DNA from: CBDUBH01 sp965365345
Lineage (GTDB): Bacteria > Bacteroidota > Ignavibacteria > Ignavibacteriales > SURF-24
Assembly: GCA_965365345.1 (NCBI GenBank)
Contig: CBDUBH010000061.1
Location: 1 to 21,260, forward strand
Direction of reading: 5' to 3'
Length of the DNA: 21,260 nucleotides
Shown here: one piece after another, positions 14,882 to 21,260 of the stretch
Position numbering within the stretch: position 1 is the first letter of the stretch
Layout of the letters: the number at the start of each line of letters is the position of its first letter
Translations under genes and position numbers: made by a program
The notes under the pieces: generated by a model
The model's database searches: none
What the model was told of the DNA's origin: nothing
What the model saw: only the letters and a program-made list of their open reading frames with translations

Positions 14882-16701
14882 GTTTCTTCCGCAAGATTAT
14901 TGATCAATTCACCAACATCAACTATCATTACAACTTTGCCATCTCCCATAATTGTTGAGCCGGCAATTCCTTCAACATTTCCGAGATAATTTCCCAAAGA
15001 TTTAATAACGACTTCTTTTTGACCTACAAGTTTATCAACTTTAACACCAAATCTTTTCTCGGCAATTCCAACTACAACAACATATTGCCAATCAGATTGT
15101 TCCTGATTTTCATTTCCATTATAAAGAAGTTGATCAATTTTGACCAAAGGAAGTACGCTATCGCGAATTTTAATTACTTCATTTTGATTTATTGATTTGA
15201 TCTCGTATTTTGCAACTCTTACAACTTCCACAACGGAATTTAAAGGAATTACAATTGTTTCTTCATTAACTTTTACAAGTAAACCTTGAATAATTGCCAG
15301 AGTTAAAGGCAATTTAATAATTATTTTTGAACCTTTTCCCACTGCTGATTCAACATTTATCAAGCCGCGCAATTTAGTAACGTTTGTTTTTACAACATCC
15401 ATTCCTACGCCGCGTCCCGAAACGTTTGTAACAACTTCTGCAGTCGAAAATCCCGGCAAAAATATCAAATTATATGCTTCTTGTCTGCTTAATTCATTTG
15501 CTTTTTCGCGAGTGATCAAACCTTTTTTAACTGCTTTATCTTTAATTATATCAGGATCAATTCCTTTGCCGTCATCTTCAATTGTAATTATTATGTGATT
15601 TCCTTCGTGCTCAGCTGAAAGATAAACTTTTCCAACGGGATCTTTTCCCGCAGCTTTTCTTATCTCGGGGGTTTCAACTCCATGATCAACCGCATTTCTG
15701 ATCAAATGCACAAGCGGATCGTTAATTTCTTCAATCAGAGTTTTATCTAATTCAGTTTCTTCTCCGCTGACTATCAACTGAACTTGTTTTTTTGTTTCTT
15801 TTGCAAGATCGCGGACAATTCTCGGATAACGATTGAAAACTTTTCCGATCTTCACCATTCTTGTTTTCATTACGGCAAGTTGAAGTTCGGTAGTCATCAG
15901 ATCAATTTGTTTTGAAGCATCTGCAAGATCACGCGAAAGTTTTGAGCCTTCATTTTCCAAGGCAAATTCAGTATTTACCTGCGAAAGGCGATTTCTTCCA
16001 AGTACCAATTCAGAAACGATATTTAATAATTCGTCTAATCTTTCAACATCTACACGAATTGTATTATCTCTTTGCGGCGCAGTTACTTTTGATGCTGATG
16101 TTTTATTTTCCTGAGGTTCATTTGAATTTTGAATCTGCTCTTGAATTATTTCATCATCATTTTCATTTTCTTGTTCTTCTGCAGAATTTTCTTCGATCTG
16201 AACTGGATTTATTTCCGCAGACTTTTCTTCTTTAACAACTTTTTTTGCAGCGCCTTCACCGGGAATAATTCCCGCATCAAGCTGTTTTATAAGCTCATCT
16301 AAAGAATCTAAAGTATCTTTAATTTCAACATTTTCATTTTTGTGATTTTCAATTTGAAGCGCTAATGATTTCATTTTATCAAATGAATCCAAAATGATAT
16401 CCATAATAAAGCTGTTTAATTTGGCTTCGCCTTTTCTCAACTTATTTAGAATATCTTCACTTCTATGGGTAACTTTGGTCAATTTTTCCAATCCCAAAAA
16501 CCCGGAAGTTCCTTTTATCGTGTGAAAAGCCCTGAAAATTGAGTTTAAAAGATCTGTATCATTAGGACGTTGTTCAATTTCAACTAATTCCAGATCTAAT
16601 TTTTCAAAAATTTCTTTAGTTTCAACTAAAAAGCTCTCAAAAATATCCTTCATTTCAGGATCGTTGAGCATTGCGAATAAAGCGTCTTGGTCCATACTCA
16701 T
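14875..16701 (-). CDS. cheA: Chemotaxis histidine kinase CheA (no visible P2 domain)
   Basis: A 608-residue kinase. P1 (about 1-110) has the phosphorylated His60 in IFRAFHTIKGTSGFLG. Residues about 145-215 are an acidic Glu/Asn/Gln linker without the folded P2 CheY/CheB-docking domain. P3 dimerisation begins at TIRVDVERLDELLNIVSELV. P4 ATP-binding has the N box (HLIRNAVDHG), G1 (EDDGKGID), F box (LPGFSTA) and G2 (GRGVGMDVV). P5 is the CheW-like regulatory domain, starting at about residue 460 and ending near the C-terminus. The protein phosphorylates CheY and CheB in receptor arrays. The start overlaps the cheZ stop by 4 bases (ATGA). No CheW gene is in the window. Confidence 0.97.
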   Translation of the reverse strand: MSMDQDALFAMLNDPEMKDIFESFLVETKEIFEKLDLELVEIEQRPNDTDLLNSIFRAFHTIKGTSGFLGLEKLTKVTHRSEDILNKLRKGEAKLNSFIMDIILDSFDKMKSLALQIENHKNENVEIKDTLDSLDELIKQLDAGIIPGEGAAKKVVKEEKSAEINPVQIEENSAEEQENENDDEIIQEQIQNSNEPQENKTSASKVTAPQRDNTIRVDVERLDELLNIVSELVLGRNRLSQVNTEFALENEGSKLSRDLADASKQIDLMTTELQLAVMKTRMVKIGKVFNRYPRIVRDLAKETKKQVQLIVSGEETELDKTLIEEINDPLVHLIRNAVDHGVETPEIRKAAGKDPVGKVYLSAEHEGNHIIITIEDDGKGIDPDIIKDKAVKKGLITREKANELSRQEAYNLIFLPGFSTAEVVTNVSGRGVGMDVVKTNVTKLRGLINVESAVGKGSKIIIKLPLTLAIIQGLLVKVNEETIVIPLNSVVEVVRVAKYEIKSINQNEVIKIRDSVLPLVKIDQLLYNGNENQEQSDWQYVVVVGIAEKRFGVKVDKLVGQKEVVIKSLGNYLGNVEGIAGSTIMGDGKVVMIVDVGELINNLAEETC

Positions 16702-17450
16702 AAAAATAACTTGTCTATTTCGTCTTGTGATGCTTTTTGATTTGTTCCGTTCATTATTGAATCAGCCATATCTTGTCTTGAAGCTGATTTATCGTAGCTT
16801 GCATTCGGATCAAAAGTTGCGCCATCCGGTGCATCAAGTTTGTAATCATTGTTTAAGTGTGAAGTATCAATATCTTCAATAATTGAAGCCAATCTTTGCT
16901 GAACTGATTGAATTAAGTGATTAACAGCTGCTAACTGTTGAGAAGTAATATCCTGAACTTGAAGCGAAAGAGTAATGCTGTAAGTGTCGTTCATAATTTC
17001 AGGGAATATCGAATTTATTTTTTCTATTGAACCTTTAACCGAATTCAAATCTTTAAATTGTGAAATTATTTCTTTGGCTTCGGAATTATCATTTAAAAGA
17101 TTTTCCAATTTTGAAAGAAGTTCAGCTTTTTTTAATTCAACCTGGCTTATTGCTTTTACCTCAGTTTCAACTTGATTTAATCTGTTTGAAATTGTATCAA
17201 CAAGATCCAGAATTTCTGTCGTTGCAAGTTCCGTTGCGCTTGTAACATCACTGATTTGGTTAGAAGCTTTCGGTATTTTAGAAGTACTATCTGCAATCGA
17301 ATGATTTATTTGTTCAAGAAGCGGCACAGTATCATTCATAAAATCTGCCAAGCTTTGCAAAATAGGAACTATTTTCTGGGCATACTCAAACAAAACTCTC
17401 AGATCGTTAAGTTTTTCAAATACAGCTGTCATATTAAATTTATCATCCAT
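16698..17450 (-). CDS. cheZ: CheZ-type CheY-phosphate phosphatase
   Basis: A 250-residue, almost wholly helical protein. Two family features can be seen. IPKASNQISDVTSATELATT with a following ILDLVDTI resembles the CheZ segment that starts with Ile-Pro and runs into TE-x-A-x3-L-x2-V. LQVQDITSQQL contains Asp167 and Gln171 in the D-x-T-x-Q arrangement of E. coli Asp143/Gln147, the residues that orient the attacking water. Residues 195-238 are a flexible linker, and the chain ends SQDEIDKLFL, a CheY-binding peptide comparable to the C-terminal helix of CheZ and to FliM LSQQEIDQLL in this window. It lies directly after the E. coli-like cheY and is coupled to cheA. Overall similarity to known CheZ cannot be measured here. 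Confidence 0.8.
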   Translation of the reverse strand: MDDKFNMTAVFEKLNDLRVLFEYAQKIVPILQSLADFMNDTVPLLEQINHSIADSTSKIPKASNQISDVTSATELATTEILDLVDTISNRLNQVETEVKAISQVELKKAELLSKLENLLNDNSEAKEIISQFKDLNSVKGSIEKINSIFPEIMNDTYSITLSLQVQDITSQQLAAVNHLIQSVQQRLASIIEDIDTSHLNNDYKLDAPDGATFDPNASYDKSASRQDMADSIMNGTNQKASQDEIDKLFL

Positions 17451-17465
17451 CTTATTTACCTGGTC

Positions 17466-17846
17466 CTATTGAATGTTGGCTAAAATTTGATCTATTTTTT
17501 CTTTTAAAACTTGCGGAGTAAACGGTTTAATTATGTAATTTGAAACTTTTGCCTGAAGCGCTTCAATTATATCCTCTTTAACGCCGCGAGTAGTAACCAT
17601 TAAAATCGGTAGTTTTGAATATTTTTCATCCGCTCTTAAACTTTTTGTTAATTCCAGTCCGGTTACAACCGGCATATTCCAATCGGTAATAACAAAATTG
17701 ATTTCGGAATCTGCAGCCAATTTATCAAGCGCATCTTTTCCGTCGACAGCTTCCACAATTCCATCGTATCCTAAATTTTTAAGAGAATTTGCAACGATTC
17801 TGCGCATTGTAACCGAATCATCCACAACAAGAAATTTGAGTGCCAT
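17466..17846 (-). CDS. cheY: Chemotaxis response regulator CheY (motor-binding type)
   Basis: A 126-residue single receiver domain. Acidic pair Asp9-Asp10, phosphoacceptor Asp55 in VITDWNMPVVTG, switch Thr84 in ILMVTTRG, and Lys106 in YIIKPF are all present. The DWNMP site is the same as in E. coli CheY, and the N-terminus (FLVVDDSVTMRRIV) is also close, so this is the better candidate for the regulator that binds FliM. It lies 15 bases ahead of cheZ, whose product should dephosphorylate it. No output domain is present, which fits a diffusible regulator. Confidence 0.93.
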   Translation of the reverse strand: MALKFLVVDDSVTMRRIVANSLKNLGYDGIVEAVDGKDALDKLAADSEINFVITDWNMPVVTGLELTKSLRADEKYSKLPILMVTTRGVKEDIIEALQAKVSNYIIKPFTPQVLKEKIDQILANIQ

Positions 17847-17860
17847 AGTTAAAAACCTCT

Positions 17861-18226
17861 TTAATTTAAATATTTTGCAACTTCGTATTGAATTCTTTTC
17901 GGATCAAATGGTTTTACCAAATAAGAATTTGCTCCGTAACTCATTCCTTTTTCAATATCTTCACTTGCCGAAAGCGATGAAAGAATAATGATTGGAATTT
18001 CTCTGTAATCTTCATTTCCCCGGATCGATTTTATTAATTCAAAGCCATCCAGATTAGGCATATTCAAATCGGTAATAACTAAATCCACCTTATTTGCCGG
18101 AAGTTTTTCAATTGCTTCCATTCCATCACATGCAGGCACAACTTCAAATCCCTGCATTGTAAGCGAAAAAGAAACAAATTTCCTTATAGTTGGTGAATCG
18201 TCCGCTATTAAAATGACCTTCTTCAT
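17861..18226 (-). CDS. Second CheY-like single-domain response regulator
   Basis: A 121-residue receiver domain: Asp9-Asp10, phosphoacceptor Asp53 in VITDLNMPNLDG, Ser83 in the switch position (PIIILSSLSAS) and Lys105 in YLVKPF. It differs from its neighbour by DLNMP instead of DWNMP, by Ser-Ser in place of Thr-Thr, and by the sequence after helix 1. It is between cheR and the other cheY, 9 and 14 bases from them. Possible roles are a phosphate sink for CheA, a regulator of another output, or a partner of the HEAT-repeat protein; the sequence does not decide. Confidence 0.92.
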   Translation of the reverse strand: MKKVILIADDSPTIRKFVSFSLTMQGFEVVPACDGMEAIEKLPANKVDLVITDLNMPNLDGFELIKSIRGNEDYREIPIIILSSLSASEDIEKGMSYGANSYLVKPFDPKRIQYEVAKYLN

Positions 18227-18235
18227 TTTGAATGT

Positions 18236-19141
18236 TTACTCCTTTTTGTAACCGATTGTTTTAGGATAGCTCAAAAGTTTAAATGCTTTGGAAATTCCAT
18301 GCAATGTTTCTGAATATCCTATAAACAGATAGCCGCCTTTATAAAGCGAGTTATATAAGTTTGATACTACTTTTATTTTTGATTTTATGTCAAAGTAAAT
18401 TAGAACATTGGCACAATAGATAATGTCAAAATTTATCATGCCTTTCATTCCGATATCTTCATAAAGATTTAAGTTTTTGAAAGATACCAAATTTTTAATT
18501 TCGGGAGCAATCTCATAAGTATTGCCCGCTGTTTTAAAGTATTTTTTCAGATAATAAGGCGGCGTATTTCTAATTGCATATTCTCTGTAAACGCCTTTTT
18601 TCGCAGTTTCTATCATCGCCTGATTAATATCTGTTCCAACAATTTCAAATTCCAGCTGCGGAAATTTCGGTTTTATAAGATCTGTTAAAACCATTGCAAC
18701 CGAATATGCTTCTTCTCCGGAAGATGATGCCGCACTCCAAATTCTGATCTTGTTTTTATTAACTTTGTATGGAGATTTAAGCAGATCAGGAATTACTGAA
18801 GTTACCAAAGCATCAAGCTGCGGCTGATTTCTGAAAAAGAATGTTTCATTAATTGTGATCGCTTCATATAAATATCTAACTTCCGAGGTTCTTCCCGGAT
18901 GATATTTTATGTAATCCAAATATGCATCGAATGAATCCAGACCCAAAAAACTTATTCTTTTTTGAAGCCTGCTTTCGAGCAAATATTTTTTATTATCCTG
19001 AAAATAAATTCCGCAAATTTCATAGATGTATTTTCGCCATGCCTCAAAAGTTTTATCACTCATTGTAAAAGTTTTACCGGCTAATCCAAAATTTGGCAGA
19101 GTTTGATTTTTCGTAAAGTCCATATTGGGCAAATTGCTCAT
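18236..19141 (-). CDS. cheR: Chemotaxis protein methyltransferase CheR
   Basis: A 301-residue enzyme when started at the ATG at 19141. After a short variable N-terminus, the CheR helical domain begins at MSDKTFEAWRKYIYEICGIY. The catalytic region has ITINETFFFRNQPQLDAL, where FFFR holds the Arg equivalent to E. coli Arg98. The S-adenosylmethionine site has IRIWSAASSSGEEAYSVAMV and VGTDIN, and FDIIYCANVLIYFD and GGYLFIGYSET follow. The common CRNV motif reads CANV here. It methylates receptor glutamates. The open frame extends to a TTG at 19198 inside the preceding gene; I prefer the ATG at 19141, which leaves a 23-base gap. Ribosome sites are weak for both. Confidence 0.93.
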   Translation of the reverse strand: MSNLPNMDFTKNQTLPNFGLAGKTFTMSDKTFEAWRKYIYEICGIYFQDNKKYLLESRLQKRISFLGLDSFDAYLDYIKYHPGRTSEVRYLYEAITINETFFFRNQPQLDALVTSVIPDLLKSPYKVNKNKIRIWSAASSSGEEAYSVAMVLTDLIKPKFPQLEFEIVGTDINQAMIETAKKGVYREYAIRNTPPYYLKKYFKTAGNTYEIAPEIKNLVSFKNLNLYEDIGMKGMINFDIIYCANVLIYFDIKSKIKVVSNLYNSLYKGGYLFIGYSETLHGISKAFKLLSYPKTIGYKKE

Positions 19142-19164
19142 ATCAAAAATTTTCTCATTTAATT

Positions 19165-20550
19165 TTAAACAGTTATTCCTCTTTGAGCCAAACTCCAAGC
19201 AGCTCTTTCTTTAATCATTTCTTCCGGATCATTCATAAGTTTTTTGAAAACATCATTCACTCTCGGATCAAAAACATTTTCCAACAATTCCAGTATTTTT
19301 AGTCTGTTCCAAATATTGTCGTCCTCTATCATCGAATCAACAAAAACCAAAGCGGTTTCAAGATTCACAGCAAAAAGCAATTCCACGGAAGTTCTTCTTA
19401 CTTCTTCATCCGGATTATCCAGGCACAAAATAAAAGCATCGCTCAAACTTCTTTTATCTAATTCGGAAAGTTCATTCAAATTTTCAAAATTGTTAAACTC
19501 ACCTAATTCTTTTAAAAGCCAAAGAAGATTTTTCAAGTTTTCCGGAGCTTGCTTTATTAAATTTGCAACTTTAGGATAGACAATTGATGAAAGTTGGAAA
19601 AATGCGGGCTTAATGTTTTCATCGGTTTCAAAATCTGATCCGTAAATTTTCAAAAGAGCATCTAAAATATCTTTATCGTCAAAAACGGTTATTAAACTTG
19701 CCGCTGCTCTTTTATATTTTTGCTCGGCTTCCAATAAAGTATATAAAATTGAATTTTTTATACTTTCATCAAAAGGAAGATCCAAACCGAATTTTTGTTT
19801 TAATTCCTGTAATGATGAAATTACCGGCCAAATAAGCGGACCTTTTATTTTGGTCAATTCCGAAAGTAAGAAAAAGAAAGTTTGTTCATTACCTAAATTC
19901 CCCAAACTTTCTATAATGGAAAATTTGGTTAATTCATCTTCATCATTATATTTTGAAATTATAAAATCCAATACTTTTTGTGATTCTATTTTTCCCAAGG
20001 CTTCAATGATCGTAGGTTTGTAGAGTTCGTTTTTTTCGTAAAATTCAATCAGCTTTTCAACTGAATCTTCATTTTTTATATTTCCCAAAGCTTCAAGACA
20101 CGCCAGAATTACATTTTCATTTGTGCTGTTATCAAGCACTCGGGTAATTTCCGTAACCGGAATTTCGCTTCCGATAAGTCCCATAATATCAATCAAGAAT
20201 TTTTGATCATCATCGTTTGCATCTTCCAGATATTTGATCATTGGCTCAATAGCCGGCTCGCCGATTCTTAATAGAATTTCGCCCGCTAAATTCCTAACCG
20301 AAATTTCAGTTGAGGAAATATAAGGTACAACAAATTTTGGAATTGAAGGATGTCCGTTATAAGTTAAAGTAATTGATGCAGAATCTCTTACGCCTTTATC
20401 AGGGTCGATTAGCGCCGATGTAAGAAGTTGTGCAATTTCTTCATCAATATCTTTCGCCATGAATTCTTCAATAGCGGATCTTCTTTCCGAGGGATCATCG
20501 GATTTTAGCATTTTAATGTAATTTTCGTATAATTTCAAAAAATCACTCAT
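19165..20550 (-). CDS. HEAT-repeat protein at the head of the chemotaxis operon
   Basis: A 461-residue soluble protein made of repeated helical pairs of HEAT/PBS-lyase type. Recognisable repeat ends include DPDKGVRDSASITL, EISVRNLAGEILLRIGEPAI, NVILACLEALGNIKNEDSVE, KPTIIEALGKIESQKVLDFI, FSIIESLGNLGNEQTFFFLL, NPDEEVRRTSVELLFAV and DPEEMIKERAAWSLAQRG. There is no signal peptide, membrane segment, kinase or receiver domain. Such repeats form a curved scaffold for protein binding. It is the first gene after a sigma-28 type promoter and sits 23 bases upstream of cheR, so it is expressed with the chemotaxis genes. A scaffold or adaptor role in the receptor array or motor is inference; I know of no standard chemotaxis protein with this architecture. 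The ATG at 20550 begins MSDFLKLYENYIKMLKSDDP. Confidence 0.9.
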   Translation of the reverse strand: MSDFLKLYENYIKMLKSDDPSERRSAIEEFMAKDIDEEIAQLLTSALIDPDKGVRDSASITLTYNGHPSIPKFVVPYISSTEISVRNLAGEILLRIGEPAIEPMIKYLEDANDDDQKFLIDIMGLIGSEIPVTEITRVLDNSTNENVILACLEALGNIKNEDSVEKLIEFYEKNELYKPTIIEALGKIESQKVLDFIISKYNDEDELTKFSIIESLGNLGNEQTFFFLLSELTKIKGPLIWPVISSLQELKQKFGLDLPFDESIKNSILYTLLEAEQKYKRAAASLITVFDDKDILDALLKIYGSDFETDENIKPAFFQLSSIVYPKVANLIKQAPENLKNLLWLLKELGEFNNFENLNELSELDKRSLSDAFILCLDNPDEEVRRTSVELLFAVNLETALVFVDSMIEDDNIWNRLKILELLENVFDPRVNDVFKKLMNDPEEMIKERAAWSLAQRGITV

Positions 20551-20611
20551 TATTTTTCAGCCTTTAAATTTTAATTTGAACTTAGGCAAGTAAGTTTTAT
20601 TTCTTTTTTTA

Positions 20612-20638
20612 TTATCGGACAGAAATCTTTAATTTTTA
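20612..20638 (-). promoter_or_regulatory. Sigma-28 (FliA)-type promoter of the HEAT-cheR-cheY-cheZ-cheA-cheB operon
   Basis: On the minus strand the sequence reads TAAAAATT, 11 bases, TCCGATAA. The E. coli sigma-28 consensus is TAAAGTTT, 11 bases, GCCGATAA. The -10 block matches 7 of 8, the -35 block 6 of 8, and the spacing is exact. It lies about 62 bases before the start of the HEAT-repeat gene and is in the only non-coding gap upstream of the chemotaxis operon. The 223-base gap at 20551-20773 otherwise shows only AT-rich sequence. Confidence 0.75.
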
Positions 20639-20773
20639 ATTTATTTTTCAATTAATTTATGCGATGGTGCAATTATTTTTTGCCGGGTACAATACATTCA
20701 GCACAAAAAATTTTAATTTGCAGAAGAAATTATTTTACCGCTCACGCATATTTTTTCGAAATGAATTTAAAAT

Positions 20774-21260
20774 TTAATATCCTTTAAGCGAATAATTATT
20801 TTTTACCATTTCTTTTTTAGAAATTTGCAGATTCAAAGTTTTAAAATGATCAATTATGTATTGCAAATTTTCGGTCAATCTGCTTAGATCTTCCGCGGCG
20901 TTAGCAATTTCATTTGCGCCCGCAGCAGATTGTTGAGTAACTGATGAAATTCCTTCAATATTTTTGCTTATCTCTTCGCTTGCTTTTGATTGTTCTTCTG
21001 CAGCAGCAGCAACTTGCGCAATTACATCAGATACTTTTGAAGTTCCTTTTATTATATCATTTAAAGCATCGCCTGCTTTATTTGCGAGAACCTTTCCTTT
21101 TTCAACTTCCTGAGTACCCAATTTTATTGAAGAAACCGCGTCTTGTGTATCCAACTGAATTTTTTTGATCATGTCTGCAATTTCTTTTGTTGCTTTTGTT
21201 GTTCTTTCAGCTAATTTTCTTACTTCATCAGCCACAACTGCAAAACCTCTTCCCTGTTCA
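20774..21260 (-). CDS. Methyl-accepting chemotaxis protein (C-terminal part, cut by window edge)
   Basis: The last 162 residues of a receptor; the sensory, membrane and HAMP parts lie beyond the right edge. The first residues in the window, EQGRGFAVVADEVRKLAERT, are the invariant hairpin tip that contacts CheA and CheW. They are followed by the descending helix with TKATKEIADMIKKIQ, AAAAEEQSKASEEISKNIEG and the QQSAAGANEIANAAEDLSRL methylation-helix region. The C-terminus has no NWETF-type CheR/CheB-docking pentapeptide; it ends NNYSLKGY. The frame is open to the edge, so this is edge truncation. It is probably a separate transcript from the chemotaxis operon, because a promoter lies between them. 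Confidence 0.95.
   Translation of the reverse strand, partial: EQGRGFAVVADEVRKLAERTTKATKEIADMIKKIQLDTQDAVSSIKLGTQEVEKGKVLANKAGDALNDIIKGTSKVSDVIAQVAAAAEEQSKASEEISKNIEGISSVTQQSAAGANEIANAAEDLSRLTENLQYIIDHFKTLNLQISKKEMVKNNYSLKGY

Noticed and set aside
20669..20690. Possible sigma-54 promoter (GGCA ... TTGCA) upstream of the chemotaxis operon
   Set aside because: The GG and GC are 12 bases apart, not the required 10, and a far better sigma-28 element lies downstream in the same gap.

Overview
The window is one continuous flagellar and chemotaxis gene island. All 25 protein-coding genes lie on the minus strand, so transcription runs from the right edge to the left edge. By eye the DNA is very AT-rich, roughly one third G+C. 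Genes are tightly packed, with many 1-4 base stop/start overlaps. I see no tRNA, rRNA, CRISPR array, insertion sequence or other mobile element, and no credible plus-strand gene. The gene content (a CheZ-type phosphatase outside an obvious proteobacterial setting, a MotE-like protein, a TIGR02530-type flagellar operon protein, low GC) suggests a motile, low-GC, non-proteobacterial Gram-negative. An Ignavibacteria-like member of the Bacteroidetes/Chlorobi side is my best guess, but this is inference and not proven by any single gene.

Layout in the direction of transcription. (1) 21260-20774: C-terminal signalling tip of a methyl-accepting chemotaxis protein, cut by the window edge. (2) 20638-13525: a chemotaxis operon. 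It begins with a very good sigma-28 (FliA) type promoter, then a HEAT-repeat protein, cheR, two single-domain response regulators, cheZ, cheA, cheB and an 81-residue Cys/His protein, and ends at a hairpin/T-tract terminator. (3) 13486-1141: a long flagellar basal-body and hook operon. It has a sigma-54-like element, then flgB, flgC, an unrecognised 81-residue gene, fliE, fliF, fliG, fliH, fliI, fliJ, a motE-like gene, fliK, flgD, a TIGR02530-type gene and flgE (behind a structured leader), and ends at a strong terminator. (4) 1032-1: a second sigma-54-like element, then fliL and the first 134 codons of fliM, which runs off the left edge.

How it fits together. Receptors (MCP) drive CheA autophosphorylation. 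CheR and CheB set receptor methylation. Phospho-CheY (most likely the second regulator, with a DWNMP phosphorylation site) binds the N-terminal LSQQEIDQLL peptide of FliM to change motor behaviour, and CheZ removes the phosphate. The same type of peptide (SQDEIDKLF) is at the C-terminus of CheZ, so both CheY-P partners can be compared inside this window. FliE/F/G/M, FlgB/C and FliL belong to the basal body and switch; FliH/I/J form the export ATPase; FlgD, FliK and FlgE build and measure the hook.

The points most worth following up are the HEAT-repeat protein at the head of the che operon, the two unrecognised 81-residue proteins, the predicted split between sigma-28 control of chemotaxis and sigma-54-like control of hook/basal-body genes, the double-hairpin leader of flgE, a CheA with no visible P2 domain, an unusually long Asn/Glu/Lys-rich FliK, and a hook protein with two similar D2-like modules.
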